The notes: generated by a model not told the origin, from the sequence alone. Counted from the first letter of the stretch, positions 1-10,766 are shown. The stretch is 40,007 nucleotides of DNA from Terriglobales bacterium (GCA_024281115.1 JAMXLI010000010.1:1-40007), one strand, 5' to 3'. Made by a program: numbers and translations.

Positions 1-513
1 TTCGAAGCGAGTCTCCGGCGCTCCCACCTGACTGAGATAAACATCGGTGCGCGCGTTGATGATTAGGGGAACGCCTGCGCTCTGGCCAGCCGCGCGGACG
101 GCGCGGATCTTCTCCACGGTGAGGCCCAGATCAGCCAGAGGATGGGCAGGGTCGTTCGTCCCATCCTCCAGGTTCAACCCTACTGCGCCGGCGGCGATCA
201 GAGCGCGGGCAGTTTCAGCCGCATCCTCGGGACGAGGGCCATAGCCGGCTTCGGCATCGGCGGTCACCGGCACCTGCACCGCGCCGGCGATGCGCGCCAC
301 CATCCGCAACATCTCCTGGCGGCCGATCTTCTCCCCGTCGGGATAACCCAACGAGAAGGCGATGCCTGCGCTGGTGGTGGCAATCGCGGGCGCGCCGGCC
401 GTTTCGAGAACGCGGGCGCTGGCCACGTCCCAGGCATTGGCCAGCACCAGGGTTTCGCTGCCCCGGTGCAGAGCACGGAGAGCGTCGGCTTTGGATCTCA
501 GTTGTGAGTGCAT
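1..513 (-). CDS. Isocitrate lyase/PEP mutase family protein (C-terminal part runs off the window)
   Basis: Manual minus-strand translation from ATG (511-513): MHSQLRSKADALRALHRGSETLVLANAWDVASARVLETAGAPAIATTSAGIAFSLGYPDG...VTADAEAGYGPRPED...GAVGLNLEDG...; open to the window edge. Missing from the ORF track because there is no stop in the window. DAEAGYG and NLEDG motifs are typical of the family. Confidence 0.9.
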   Translation of the reverse strand, partial: MHSQLRSKADALRALHRGSETLVLANAWDVASARVLETAGAPAIATTSAGIAFSLGYPDGEKIGRQEMLRMVARIAGAVQVPVTADAEAGYGPRPEDAAETARALIAAGAVGLNLEDGTNDPAHPLADLGLTVEKIRAVRAAGQSAGVPLIINARTDVYLSQVGAPETRFE

Positions 514-625
514 AGGTCATTGGCCGGCTGAAGTGGCATGGTCAGCGCCTGCATCGCTTGCGCGTAACCCCCGCCAGCAGCTATTACTACATGGAGTCTT
601 TCACCAGCCCGGAGGATACAAGCAA

Positions 626-817
626 ATGTCGGCACCCAGCAGAAGGCCGGAAATCCGCCGCCGCAGAGCGCGCGCGGAGAAGATCGCCAAGCTGCGCCGT
701 CAGTACACGATGGCGCGGAACGATTCCGATCGCAGCCGTATTCTCGGCAAGATCAAGAAGAACAGCGTAGGAATGACGGAGCAGCAGTTTCTCCAGCCGC
801 TTACCGCCAAGCAATGA
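626..817 (+). CDS. Small basic conserved hypothetical protein (63 aa)
   Basis: MSAPSRRPEIRRRRARAEKIAKLRRQYTMARNDSDRSRILGKIKKNSVGMTEQQFLQPLTAKQ; in-frame part of ORF 362..817; GGAGG about 10 nt upstream of the ATG. Confidence 0.65.
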   Translation: MSAPSRRPEIRRRRARAEKIAKLRRQYTMARNDSDRSRILGKIKKNSVGMTEQQFLQPLTAKQ

Positions 818-1204
818 TCACTTCACCTTCGCGCGTTCGAGGAAGCTGCGGACATTGACGGTGGCGCGGCTCACGGTGCCGCGGCCGATTTCCCACTGGC
901 CGTCGCGCGCGCTCACTTCCAGGACGAAGAAACGTCCATCGTAGGACTGCACGGTGGCCTGGGCGCTCACCGTTGCGCCGATGCCTGTGGCGGCGCGGTG
1001 TTCAATGTGAATGGCGGTTCCGACGGTGATCTCGCCATCGTGGCAATACGGCTGCAGAGCGTGAAAGGCCGCTGTCTCCATCAGGCGGATCATGTCGGGC
1101 GTGGAGTACACGGGGGGAAGTTCAGGATGATGCGATGTTAACGTGCGCTCGAACGTCACCATTTCAGAGGCTACGCCCCGCGCCCCCATCGGAACCTCGC
1201 GCAT
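818..1204 (-). CDS. Thioesterase family protein (FlK-like hot-dog fold)
   Basis: 128 aa; STPDMIRLMETAAFHAL...TVGTAIHIEHRAATGIG pattern of small hot-dog thioesterases; AGGAG upstream of the ATG. Confidence 0.8.
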   Translation of the reverse strand: MREVPMGARGVASEMVTFERTLTSHHPELPPVYSTPDMIRLMETAAFHALQPYCHDGEITVGTAIHIEHRAATGIGATVSAQATVQSYDGRFFVLEVSARDGQWEIGRGTVSRATVNVRSFLERAKVK

Positions 1205-1560
1205 AGCGTGATTCTCCTAAGTTCATAACCGTGGCCGGCCTGGAGTGCCGATTCGCGCCAGGGAAACCATGCCACTGGCCTGATCGCCAGCGCACAGCTC
1301 GCGTGTACCGGCATGGCAACGTACAACGTGCCAGTCGCGAAGGCAACTCGATGAAAACGCCCGAAGCCCGCGAATGTCGGAAGCGAAGCAGCCCGCAGCC
1401 GGGGCCTGATTCGGCCTTCTCGCCCGCCCTCTAGCCAGCGTTTAAAACCTTCGTAGGTAGACGCGACGCCGGGGCGGCGAAGGCGGCGTGCCATTGATAG
1501 AATCGAACAACTAGCGAAGTTCCCCGATCCCGCTCCGGCGGGCGCCCTGGCTCAGAGCTG

Positions 1561-3558
1561 ATGCAGTTCACGGAACAATACGACGTGGTGGTGGTGGGCG
1601 CCGGTCACGCCGGTTGCGAGGCCGCCATGGCGGTCGCCCGCATGGGCCTGCGCACCGCCTTGTACACGCTGAACGTGGACTTGATCGCGCAGATGTCGTG
1701 TAACCCGGCGGTGGGCGGCATCGCCAAGGGACACCTGGTGCGCGAGGTGGACGCCCTCGGCGGAATCATGGGCGAAGTGACCGATGCTGTCGGCATTCAA
1801 TTTCGCCTTTTGAATACTTCACGCGGGCCGGCCGTCTGGTCGCCGCGGGCGCAATGCGACAAGCAGGCCTACCGGCTCAAGATGCGCGAAGTGCTGGAGT
1901 CGCAGCCCAACCTGAAAATCAAGCAAGCGGAGGTGGCGGAGCTGATCGTGGAGCCGGCGCCCGGTCCCGACCACGACGGCGAGGGCGGCTCGCGCCGCGC
2001 GCTGGGCATCCGGCTGCGCGACGGCCGCACCGTGGGCGCGCAGGCCGTCATCATCACCACCGGGACTTTCCTGAACGGGCTCATCCACTGCGGCGAAGAA
2101 CAGTATCCCGCCGGCCGCAGCGGAGAGCCGCCGGCGGTTTTGCTGGGCGAGTCGTTGAAGCGCCTGGGCCTGCGCGGCTGCCGGCTGAAGACGGGCACGC
2201 CGCCGCGGCTCGACGGCCGCACCATCAACTGGTCGCGCTTTCAGGAGCAGCCCGGCGACGCCGATCCCACGCCCTTCAGCTTCCGCACGCGCGCCATCAC
2301 CCGGCCGCAGGTGCCCTGCCACATCGCTTACACCACGCCGGAAACCCGCCGCATCATTCGCGAAAACGTCCATCGCTCGCCCATGTACAGCGGGCAGATC
2401 ACCTCGATCGGGCCGCGCTACTGCCCCTCGATTGAAGACAAAATCGTCAAATTTCCTGACAAGGAAGTACACCAGCTCTTTCTCGAGCCAGAGGGGCTGG
2501 CCACGCACGAGATCTACGTGAACGGCATGAGCACTTCCCTGCCGATTGAGTTGCAGCTGGCGGTGATCAAGAGCGTGCCCGGGCTGGAGACGGCGGAGAT
2601 GCTGCGCCCGGGTTATGCCATCGAATACGACTCCATTGATCCCACGGAACTGGAACGCACGCTCGAAACCAAGAAGATCGCGGGACTCTACCTGGCCGGC
2701 CAGATTAACGGTACCAGCGGATATGAGGAGGCGGCATGCCAGGGCCTTATGGCCGGCGTCAACGCGGCGCTGCGCGTTCGCGGCGAGGCGCCGCTGGTCC
2801 TTGACCGTACCGAGGCCTACACCGCCATCCTGATCGACGACCTCATCAGCAAGGGCACCAACGAGCCCTATCGCATGTTCACCTCACGGGCCGAATTCCG
2901 CCTGCACCTGCGAATTGACAATGCCGACCGGCGCTTGACGCGGCATGGCCGCCGCGCAGGCCTGATCGGCAATGCGGAGTGGTCCGAGCACCTGGCCAAA
3001 CAAGCGCGCATGCTCGAGCTGAAGAAATTTCTGGAGACGACGCGCCCGGAGCGGCTGCCGGAGGGACTGGCGGGAGGCGCGGCGGGCGCCACCTATGCCC
3101 AGTTGCTCAAGCGGCCGGAGGTGCGCATCGAGCAGCTCGCGCCCCTTTTCCGCGACAAGCTGGCCGCCTGGTTTGCGCGGGACGGCGAGCCGCTATTCCA
3201 GCCCGCCGCAACCCACGTCGCTGCCGCCGTGGAGAACGGCCTGCCTGCGCAACTGCGCGGTGAGTTGAAGTCGGTGGAAACCGAGATCAAGTACGCCGGC
3301 TATCTCGACCAGCAGCAACGGGCGATTGCGCGTCTGAAGCGCTCGGAGGAGCGCAGTATCCCGGATTGGTTCGAGTATCGCGGCGTGAGCGGCCTCTCCC
3401 GGGAGATGACGGAAAAGCTGGAACGTGTCCGCCCCCGCACGCTGGGACAGGCCAGCCGCATTCCCGGGGTTACACCGGCGGCCATCTCGCTGGTCAACGT
3501 GTATATCGAAATTCAGGGGAAGCGCCGCGGAGCGCGAATCGTAGAGTCGCACGCTTGA
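1561..3558 (+). CDS. mnmG: tRNA uridine-5-carboxymethylaminomethyl(34) synthesis enzyme MnmG
   Basis: 665 aa; [63 protein letters not shown]. Confidence 0.98.
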   Translation: MQFTEQYDVVVVGAGHAGCEAAMAVARMGLRTALYTLNVDLIAQMSCNPAVGGIAKGHLVREVDALGGIMGEVTDAVGIQFRLLNTSRGPAVWSPRAQCDKQAYRLKMREVLESQPNLKIKQAEVAELIVEPAPGPDHDGEGGSRRALGIRLRDGRTVGAQAVIITTGTFLNGLIHCGEEQYPAGRSGEPPAVLLGESLKRLGLRGCRLKTGTPPRLDGRTINWSRFQEQPGDADPTPFSFRTRAITRPQVPCHIAYTTPETRRIIRENVHRSPMYSGQITSIGPRYCPSIEDKIVKFPDKEVHQLFLEPEGLATHEIYVNGMSTSLPIELQLAVIKSVPGLETAEMLRPGYAIEYDSIDPTELERTLETKKIAGLYLAGQINGTSGYEEAACQGLMAGVNAALRVRGEAPLVLDRTEAYTAILIDDLISKGTNEPYRMFTSRAEFRLHLRIDNADRRLTRHGRRAGLIGNAEWSEHLAKQARMLELKKFLETTRPERLPEGLAGGAAGATYAQLLKRPEVRIEQLAPLFRDKLAAWFARDGEPLFQPAATHVAAAVENGLPAQLRGELKSVETEIKYAGYLDQQQRAIARLKRSEERSIPDWFEYRGVSGLSREMTEKLERVRPRTLGQASRIPGVTPAAISLVNVYIEIQGKRRGARIVESHA

Positions 3559-3582
3559 CGCAGACGGCGCCGGGGCACCGCA

Positions 3583-3894
3583 CTACTCTTTGCGTTTTTT
3601 GCCGGCTTTCGGCTTGGACTCAGTTTCTTTCTTGTCTTCGGGCTTGGACTCGGCTTTCACGTCGGATTTTTCACCCGACTTTCCTGCTCCGTCCCCCGCG
3701 CTTGAACCTGACGACGAGGAGCGGGCGTAATCGGTCACATACCAGCCCGATCCCTTGAACTGCACCGCGGGAGCGTGCAGAAGCTGCTCCACCGCGCCCT
3801 TGCACTTGGGACAGGAAGGCACGGGATCGGAAAATTTCTGAATCCGTTCAAAGCGGTGGTGGCACTTTTTGCACTCGTACTCGTAGAGGGGCAC
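3583..3894 (-). CDS. FmdB family zinc-ribbon protein with charged C-terminal tail
   Basis: GTG start; (M)PLYEYECKKCHHRFERIQKFSDPVPSCPKCKGAVEQLLHAP; two CxxC knuckles; Lys/Glu-rich tail. Confidence 0.9.
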   Translation of the reverse strand: MPLYEYECKKCHHRFERIQKFSDPVPSCPKCKGAVEQLLHAPAVQFKGSGWYVTDYARSSSSGSSAGDGAGKSGEKSDVKAESKPEDKKETESKPKAGKKRKE

Positions 3895-4027
3895 CCGGTC
3901 TCCTCGGCAAGCGATATTCCCGATTCTATGAAGCGGGCTGCAGGCCGTCAATTTCCGCGCTGCGAGAACGCGGCCGGCTGCTCGCCGGCTGCAGCCCGCG
4001 CCGGGCAGGCGATGGTAGACTCCGGCC

Positions 4028-4906
4028 ATGCCGGGCGAGGCTGCACCTTCCTCAGGATCGACGCTCGCACCCGGCCTGTACGTGGTCGGTACGCCCATCG
4101 GCAATCTCGAGGACATCACGCTGCGCGCCTTGCGCGTCCTGAAGGAAGCCGACGTGATCGCCTGCGAGGATACCCGCCAGACCCGCAAGCTGCTCGACCG
4201 TTACGGCATCGCTACGCCGCAACTCAGTTACCACGAACACAACGAAGCGGAGCGCGCGGCGGAGTTGCTCGTGCGTTTGCAAGCGGGCGAGCGCATCGCG
4301 TTGGTCACCGATGCCGGCACGCCGGGAATCTCTGACCCGGGATACCGCCTGATCACGCTGGCAGCGCAACAGAATGTTCCCGTGATTCCCGTGCCCGGTC
4401 CCGCCGCGCTGGTTGCGGCGCTGGCGGCCAGCGGCCTGCCCACCGACGAATTCAGCTTTCATGGATTCCTTCCCGCGAAACGGGGGCAACGCCGGGCGGC
4501 GCTGGAGTCGATTCGCTCTTCCACACAAACGGAGGTGTTCTACGAGGCCCCGCATCGCCTCCGCGAGTGCCTGGAGGACGTGGTGCAAGCCCTCGGGGCG
4601 GAGCGCGCTGTGGTAGTGGCTCGCGAACTCACCAAAGTGCACGAGGAATTCATCCGCGGAACGGCCGCTGCGGTCCTCGAACGAGTGGCAACCCGGGAAC
4701 TCCGGGGCGAGATCACGTTGCTCATTGGGAAGGCGGAAGCGGGCGCACAGGAGGCTGCGAGCGCGCCCACCCCGGTCCGAGAGCGCTACGAGCGGCTGGT
4801 TGCGGAAGAAAAGATGGACGAGAAGGCAGCGCTCAAGCGGGTGGCGAAAGAGATGGGCATCTCGCGCAGCCACGCATATCGCGAACTGCAGCGCAGCAAG
4901 AAGTGA
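4028..4906 (+). CDS. rsmI: 16S rRNA (cytidine(1402)-2'-O)-methyltransferase
   Basis: 292 aa; GLYVVGTPIGNLEDITLRALRVLKEADVIACEDTRQTRKLL, VTDAGTPGISDPGYRLI. Confidence 0.97.
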   Translation: MPGEAAPSSGSTLAPGLYVVGTPIGNLEDITLRALRVLKEADVIACEDTRQTRKLLDRYGIATPQLSYHEHNEAERAAELLVRLQAGERIALVTDAGTPGISDPGYRLITLAAQQNVPVIPVPGPAALVAALAASGLPTDEFSFHGFLPAKRGQRRAALESIRSSTQTEVFYEAPHRLRECLEDVVQALGAERAVVVARELTKVHEEFIRGTAAAVLERVATRELRGEITLLIGKAEAGAQEAASAPTPVRERYERLVAEEKMDEKAALKRVAKEMGISRSHAYRELQRSKK

Positions 4907-4907
4907 T

Positions 4908-6353
4908 TCAGGAAGCGCTCGCGGCGGCCGCCAACCTGGCTACCGTGCGCTCCTTGCCCAGTGCGACCATGACAGCAAACAAGCTGGGCGCCACTGCCTG
5001 CCCGGTCAGCGCCACGCGCGCACCGTTGATGAGAGCCCCCGCCTTGACGTTCTTCTCCGCGGCAAAATCGCGCAGGACCTTTTCGGCATGTTCTTCCGTG
5101 AAGCCGTTGCCGGCGGCGTAACGTCCCGAGAGTTCGCCAAGCATCTGGCGAACGGCATCGTCCTTCAGGAACTTCCCGACTGCCGCCGGGTCAGGCTGGA
5201 AGTCGTCCGTAAAAAATGCGCGGAACGAGGTGGCGAAGTCTTTGAGGTTGCGGGCGCGCGGCTGCAGCAGCGCGATGGTGGCCAGCAGCCAGTCGCGGTT
5301 GCCGGGCTCGGCCTGGATGCCGGCCTTGGCCCACTCGGCCTGGATGAGCGGAAGCAGTTTTTCCGGCGAGTACGCGCGTATGTACTCGGTGTTGTACCAG
5401 TCGAGCTTGGCGCGATCGAAAACCGCGTTGGAGCGCGAGATTCCCTCCAGGCCAAACAACGCAATCAGCTCGCGATCGGCCAGGATTTCGCGCGAGGCAT
5501 CGGGCGGGGTCCACCCCAGCAGCGCCAGAAAATTGCGGAACGCCTCGGGAACGATGCCCTCGTCTTTATACGCAATCACGCTGGTTGCGCCGTGGCGCTT
5601 GCTCAGGCGCGATTTGTCGGGCCCCAGGATGAGGGGAACATGGGCAAAGACGGGCAGGGCCGCTCCCAAAGCCTGATACAGGAGTACCTGCTTGGGCGTA
5701 TTGGAAATGTGGTCGGCGCCGCGCACGATGTGGCTGATGCGCATATCAATGTCGTCGGCGACGACGCTGAGGTGATAAGTAGGCGCGCCATCGGAGCGCA
5801 GCAGGACAAAATCCTCGATTTCCTGGTTGGCAAATTCGACCCGTCCGAAAACCGCGTCGTCAAAGCCGGTGCTTCCGCCCTCAGGAACGGCAAAACGGAG
5901 CCCGCTGGGCTCCCCGGCGGCACGGCGGCGGGCACTTTCCTGCGCCGACAAGCGGCGGCACGTGCCCTCGTAACGAGGCGGGCGGCCAGCAGCGGTGGCG
6001 GCAGCGCGGCGCTGCTCCAGTTCCTCTTTGCTGCAGAAGCAGAAATAAGCGTGGCCGGAGGCGGCCAGTTTCTCCGCCGCGGCGCGATACAGGTCCATGC
6101 GCTGCGTCTGGAAGAACGGCCCTTCGTCCCAATCGAGGCCCAGCCAGCGCAGGCCGTCCAGGATGCCTTGCACCATCTCGGAGGTGGACCGCTCAAGATC
6201 GGTGTCCTCGATGCGCAGGACGAAGGTGCCGCCGGTGTGCCGCGCGAACAGCCAGTTGAAGAGCGCAGTCCGGGCGCCCCCCACGTGCAGGTAGCCGGTG
6301 GGAGAAGGCGCAAAGCGCAGGCGCGGAACCGCGGAGGAGGAAGCGGAAGGCAT
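4908..6353 (-). CDS. gltX: Glutamate--tRNA ligase
   Basis: 481 aa; RFAPSPTGYLHVGGARTALFNWLFA (HIGH region), KSRLSKRHG (KMSKS-type). Confidence 0.97.
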   Translation of the reverse strand: MPSASSSAVPRLRFAPSPTGYLHVGGARTALFNWLFARHTGGTFVLRIEDTDLERSTSEMVQGILDGLRWLGLDWDEGPFFQTQRMDLYRAAAEKLAASGHAYFCFCSKEELEQRRAAATAAGRPPRYEGTCRRLSAQESARRRAAGEPSGLRFAVPEGGSTGFDDAVFGRVEFANQEIEDFVLLRSDGAPTYHLSVVADDIDMRISHIVRGADHISNTPKQVLLYQALGAALPVFAHVPLILGPDKSRLSKRHGATSVIAYKDEGIVPEAFRNFLALLGWTPPDASREILADRELIALFGLEGISRSNAVFDRAKLDWYNTEYIRAYSPEKLLPLIQAEWAKAGIQAEPGNRDWLLATIALLQPRARNLKDFATSFRAFFTDDFQPDPAAVGKFLKDDAVRQMLGELSGRYAAGNGFTEEHAEKVLRDFAAEKNVKAGALINGARVALTGQAVAPSLFAVMVALGKERTVARLAAAASAS

Positions 6354-6536
6354 GGGGTCAATGTTTCTTTGGTACTCAGAGCGATGTTACGGGCCGCTGA
6401 AAAGCAGCGTCAAGCGCAGCGTCACTCTCGTTGACTCTCCTGACCGGAACACCGGATAATTTTGCTACCGCACTAACATGGGGAGCCCTGGCCACTCCCC
6501 GCCGGGCACACTGCCGGGATCGCCTGCCGGAGCGGC

Positions 6537-9500
6537 ATGGATAAGATGTTAGCTGGCATCGTTATCGTTCCCGGCGTGATCGCGCTGCTGCTGTTTCTCG
6601 TCTTCACGTACCTGTACCAGCAGAGCCGCGCAGCCTACTTTCGCGCCTGGCAACTGGGCTGGGGCGCTTACTGCCTCTATTACGCGCTGATCGCCTTTAA
6701 TACCTACGGCACCACTTCCCTGGGCGAACGGGCTGCCGGCAATCTTCTGCTGGTGGCCATGACCATGTGCATCTTCGTCTCCACGCGGCTGATTGATGAG
6801 AAGTTCCGGCCGCGCTGGTACGACGTGGCGCTGTCACTGGCGCTGGCAGGCCTGGCAATTTGGGACGTCTTCGCCTTCGAAGTAGCCGGAAACGCCAGCG
6901 TGCAGGCCACGCCGCGGCCGCATGTCCGGCTGGAGGTCGGGGTTGCCGTGGTGCTGGTGTATTGCGCCATCCGTTTTTATGGCTTCGCGCGCCGGCGCTA
7001 CTCGGTGGGGTATCGACTGCTGTCGATCGCACTCGCCATCTGGTCAGCGCTGCTGTTTTCGCGGCAATTTCATTATCTGCTGGAAGAGGTTTTCGGCCGC
7101 TTCGGCCACCTGCTGGGTCCCATTCCCCAGATGCTGCTGGGATTCGGAATGTTGATGGTGCTTTTCGAGAACGAACGCCGGGCGGTGCAGGAGAATGCGC
7201 TGGCCTTCTCCACCCTGGAGGTGGACACGGCCCAGTTGCTCTCGCCGCGCGAACTGGCGCCCAGTATGGAGAAGATTATCGAGCGGCTGTCGCGGCTGGC
7301 GCCCGGCGGGCGCGCCATCCTGCTGATCAGCGACCGCTGGCGTTCCGTGCTGCCGTCAGCACAGACGGGATTTTCCCCCGAGACCCTGGCCCGACTGCAA
7401 GAGATCGGCATCACCGACTACCTGGTGGAACTGGCCTATCGCGGCGGGGGCCTGGCGGTGTTGCGCGACCTGCCGCACGGGGCGGAGCCGCCTTTGCCCA
7501 CGGGCGGCCGCTTCGTCCAGTTCCGGGGCGTCATGGCGCAGGAAAACGTCCGGCATGTCACCGTTCTCAACCTGCAGACCCGGGAAAACAACTTCGGCGT
7601 GGTGCTGTTGCCGCACGAGGCGCGCAATGCCCTCAGCTCGTCCCAGGCGCGTTTACTGCTGGGACTGTCTCTGCAGATCGGCATGACGCTGGAGAATTAC
7701 GTGGTCATGCACGACGCGCACCGGCGCAGCAAGGAGTACGAGCTGCTCACGGAGATCGGACAGGCCATTGCTTCGCGGCTGGACCAGGACGAAATCATGC
7801 GGACCGTGCACAAGGAACTGGGGCAACTCTTCGACACGCGCACGTTCTACATCGCCTTCCAGGAGGGCGACGAAATCCGCTTCGAATTCGAGACCACGGA
7901 TGGCGTGATCCGCCCCAAGCGCTCGCGGGCGGTGGGCAACGGGATTACCGAGCACATCATTCGCAGCGGCGAGCCGCTGCTGATCCGCTCCGACATGGAC
8001 AAAGCGCGGACCCAGCTCGGCGTCACGTTCATTCCCGGCAAGCCGGCCAAGTGCTACTGCGGCGTGCCCATTTTCCTGGAGGGCCGGCCGGCGGGGGTGA
8101 TGGCCGCGATGAACCTGGAAAGCGAGTTCGCTTACGAGGCGCGGGACCAGGAGGTGCTGCGCACGGCAGCCGGCCAGGTCTCGGTGGCGGTGGAGAATGC
8201 ACGCCTGTTCGCCGAAGAACAGCGCCGGGTCCGGCATCTCGCCTTCCTCAACAACATCTCGAAGACGGCAATCTCCAGTGAAGACGCCGAGCAGATGCTG
8301 GCCGAGATCGTGCGCGAGATCCAGAAGAACTTCAAATTCGACCACATCGGAATCGGCATCCTCGACTACGTCACCAAGGACATCGAGATTAAGGCGGAAG
8401 CCGGGTCCACGGCCAAGGCCCTGGGCAAGCGCGTGCAACTCGGCACGGGGGTCATGGGGCGGGTGGCGCGTTCGGGCGAAATGGCCCTGGTGCAGAATGC
8501 CGGGGAAGGCACGCTGCCCGGCATCCTGGGCGACTCGCAGTCGGTGCTGTGCCTGCCGCTCAGCTACAGCGAAACGCTTCTGGGCGTGCTCAACATTGAA
8601 AGCCGCGAACCCAACGCGTTTACCCCGCAGGATGTGCTGATCATGAGGACGCTGGCCGACCTGCTGGCCACGGCGCTGCACAACTCGTTCGTGTTTCAGA
8701 AGCTGCAGCAGCAGGCCATTACCGACGGCCTCACGGGCATCAAGACGCGCCGCTTCTTCTACGAGGCCCTGACCTCGGAGTGGAGGCGCGCCTCGCGATC
8801 CGGGCGGCCGTTTTCCGTGGTGCTCATCGACCTCGACCAGTTCAAGGAAGTGAACGACAGCCTGGGCCACCTGGAAGGCGACCTCGTGCTGGCGCGCATC
8901 GGACGGCTGCTGGAGCAGAAATGCCGGCAGTCCAACGTCGTCGCGCGTTATGGCGGCGACGAGTTTGTCGTGCTCATGCCTGAAACCGGCGTGGAACAGG
9001 CGCAGATCCTTTCCGACCGCCTGCGGCTGTGGATCGCGACCGATCCCATGCTCGCGGAGCGACGCATCACCGGCAGCTTCGGCGTGGCCAGTTTTCCCCT
9101 GCACGGCTCCACGGTGGAGGAGATTATTCATGTCGCGGATGCCAGCATGTACGTTTCCAAGCACGCCGGCGGCAATCGCGTCTCCACGGCGGAGGAATTT
9201 CTGGAAGGTGAACACGCCGCCGTCCACAAGCAACTCATCGCCGGGTACATCGAGGGTTTTCTGCAACGCGAGCACACCGGCCCGGAGTACGTGGAAGAGC
9301 TGGTGCTCACGCTGAAAAAGCTGTGCGGCTCGGGCCAGGAGTGCGCTCCGGAAATGCTCAAGCAGGCCATCGAGGCGCTCAATCGGGCGGCGGAGATGCG
9401 CGAGATCCATGCCGGCAGCCACGGGGAGTCGGTGGCCCGCTTCACCCGCATGATCGGGCGCGGCCTGGAAATGGAGCCGGAAGAACTGGCCGCGCTGGTT

Positions 9501-9926
9501 TTTGCCGCCCGCGTCCACGATCTGGGCAAAATTTTCCTGCCGGAAAAAATCCTGAACAAGCCCGGCCCGCTCACCGAAGACGAGTTCTACCTGGTTAAGC
9601 TGCACCCCAAGGTCGCGGGCGAAATTCTCTCCACCATTCCCGACAGCGATCGGCTGCGGGAGTGGGTGGAGCACCACCACGAGTACTTTGACGGTTCGGG
9701 ATACCCTGACGGCTTGCGCGGGGAGGAAATTCCGCTGGGGGCGCGCATCCTGCACGTGGCCGATGCCTACGCCAACATGATCATCGAGCGCCCCTTTGCC
9801 GCGGCGCGCACCCCGGAAGACGCGCGCAACGAACTGGAGCGCTGCAGCGGCACACAGTTCGACGGTATGGTGGTGCGGGTGCTTCTGCGCCAGTTGAAGG
9901 CGCAAAAGGCTCCCACCCTCGACTGA
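6537..9926 (+). CDS. Membrane-anchored GAF-repeat / GGDEF / HD-GYP hybrid c-di-GMP turnover protein
   Basis: 1129 aa; N-terminal multi-TM region; GAF-like repeats; DLDQFKEVNDSLGHLEGD...ARYGGDEFVVLMPETG; VHDLGKIFLPEKILNKPGPLTEDE...HHHEYFDGSGYPDGLRGEEIPLGARILHVADAYAN. Confidence 0.92.
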   Translation: MDKMLAGIVIVPGVIALLLFLVFTYLYQQSRAAYFRAWQLGWGAYCLYYALIAFNTYGTTSLGERAAGNLLLVAMTMCIFVSTRLIDEKFRPRWYDVALSLALAGLAIWDVFAFEVAGNASVQATPRPHVRLEVGVAVVLVYCAIRFYGFARRRYSVGYRLLSIALAIWSALLFSRQFHYLLEEVFGRFGHLLGPIPQMLLGFGMLMVLFENERRAVQENALAFSTLEVDTAQLLSPRELAPSMEKIIERLSRLAPGGRAILLISDRWRSVLPSAQTGFSPETLARLQEIGITDYLVELAYRGGGLAVLRDLPHGAEPPLPTGGRFVQFRGVMAQENVRHVTVLNLQTRENNFGVVLLPHEARNALSSSQARLLLGLSLQIGMTLENYVVMHDAHRRSKEYELLTEIGQAIASRLDQDEIMRTVHKELGQLFDTRTFYIAFQEGDEIRFEFETTDGVIRPKRSRAVGNGITEHIIRSGEPLLIRSDMDKARTQLGVTFIPGKPAKCYCGVPIFLEGRPAGVMAAMNLESEFAYEARDQEVLRTAAGQVSVAVENARLFAEEQRRVRHLAFLNNISKTAISSEDAEQMLAEIVREIQKNFKFDHIGIGILDYVTKDIEIKAEAGSTAKALGKRVQLGTGVMGRVARSGEMALVQNAGEGTLPGILGDSQSVLCLPLSYSETLLGVLNIESREPNAFTPQDVLIMRTLADLLATALHNSFVFQKLQQQAITDGLTGIKTRRFFYEALTSEWRRASRSGRPFSVVLIDLDQFKEVNDSLGHLEGDLVLARIGRLLEQKCRQSNVVARYGGDEFVVLMPETGVEQAQILSDRLRLWIATDPMLAERRITGSFGVASFPLHGSTVEEIIHVADASMYVSKHAGGNRVSTAEEFLEGEHAAVHKQLIAGYIEGFLQREHTGPEYVEELVLTLKKLCGSGQECAPEMLKQAIEALNRAAEMREIHAGSHGESVARFTRMIGRGLEMEPEELAALVFAARVHDLGKIFLPEKILNKPGPLTEDEFYLVKLHPKVAGEILSTIPDSDRLREWVEHHHEYFDGSGYPDGLRGEEIPLGARILHVADAYANMIIERPFAAARTPEDARNELERCSGTQFDGMVVRVLLRQLKAQKAPTLD

Positions 9927-9947
9927 ACCGCGGCCCGGACCTGCCGC

Positions 9948-10766
9948 CTAATGCTTTCCCAGCTTCACCGCGTGGGCGTCGAATAAACTGTCGGGCAGAT
10001 TCTGGTTGTACTCCACAGCGGTCAGAAAACGCTGGTTCGACATGTCGCCATTTTTGGTGCGCGTGACGCTGAGCGGAGTGGCGATCCCCTGCACGACCTT
10101 GTAGTTGTCGTAGATCTCGCCTTCCTCGTTTTTCTGGCGGTCGGCGGGGTCGCGCCAGGTGAACACTTTCCGGATGGGCAGGTGCGTGATGGCGTCAATG
10201 TCAATGGTCACGGATTGGTTATGCGCATTGAGCAGCGTGACCTGTTCCGCCTGCTTTTGCGCGGCCACGGACGGTCCGTCATAAAAGAGCGCGATGCCGG
10301 GCTCGTGGAGCCACTTGCGCAACACCCAATCGAGCGAATAGTTCAGACGGCGCAGGTAATCGGAGTGCGCTTCAGGGTCCTCCGGCGCAACGCCCCGAAA
10401 CGTCACCTCGTTTCCTGCTTCGCCGTTGTGGATGATCACCCAGTCTCGACGCTTGGTGAGTTCCACGCGCTCTTTGTCCGGCCACTTCCAGTAACGCCAA
10501 TACAGCGCCCCCGCGCCACTGGACTCTCCGTGATGAAAGCCGTAGGTACGGCCCTCCTCACGGCGGTCCTGGACCTGCAAGTAGGCGTTTCCGCCCAGAG
10601 CCGCGATCATCTGGTCAATCAGCAGATGCGCCTTGCGGGCGTTTTCGTCCTGCGCGGAAGCCCGCGGGGCCGGAGCCTGGGATTGCGCCGGAGCGGCTGC
10701 GGGCGCGGTTTGGCCGGCAGCGCTTACGCTCAGCAGCAGGAAAAACAGGGCGATCAAGGCATTCAT
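9948..10766 (-). CDS. Secreted hypothetical protein (outer-membrane lipoprotein-sorting-like)
   Basis: MNALIALFFLLLSVSAAGQ signal peptide then a low-complexity Ala/Pro/Gln linker; conserved-looking globular domain with few Cys. Confidence 0.7.
   Translation of the reverse strand: MNALIALFFLLLSVSAAGQTAPAAAPAQSQAPAPRASAQDENARKAHLLIDQMIAALGGNAYLQVQDRREEGRTYGFHHGESSGAGALYWRYWKWPDKERVELTKRRDWVIIHNGEAGNEVTFRGVAPEDPEAHSDYLRRLNYSLDWVLRKWLHEPGIALFYDGPSVAAQKQAEQVTLLNAHNQSVTIDIDAITHLPIRKVFTWRDPADRQKNEEGEIYDNYKVVQGIATPLSVTRTKNGDMSNQRFLTAVEYNQNLPDSLFDAHAVKLGKH

Noticed and set aside
1205-1560. Small ORFs between the thioesterase gene and mnmG
   Set aside because: No family resemblance or credible RBS; treated as non-coding.
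4725-6434. 569-aa plus-strand ORF
   Set aside because: Overlaps rsmI out of frame and is antisense to gltX.
7653-9905. 750-aa minus-strand ORF
   Set aside because: Antisense to the GGDEF/HD-GYP gene; high-GC shadow ORF without recognisable domains.
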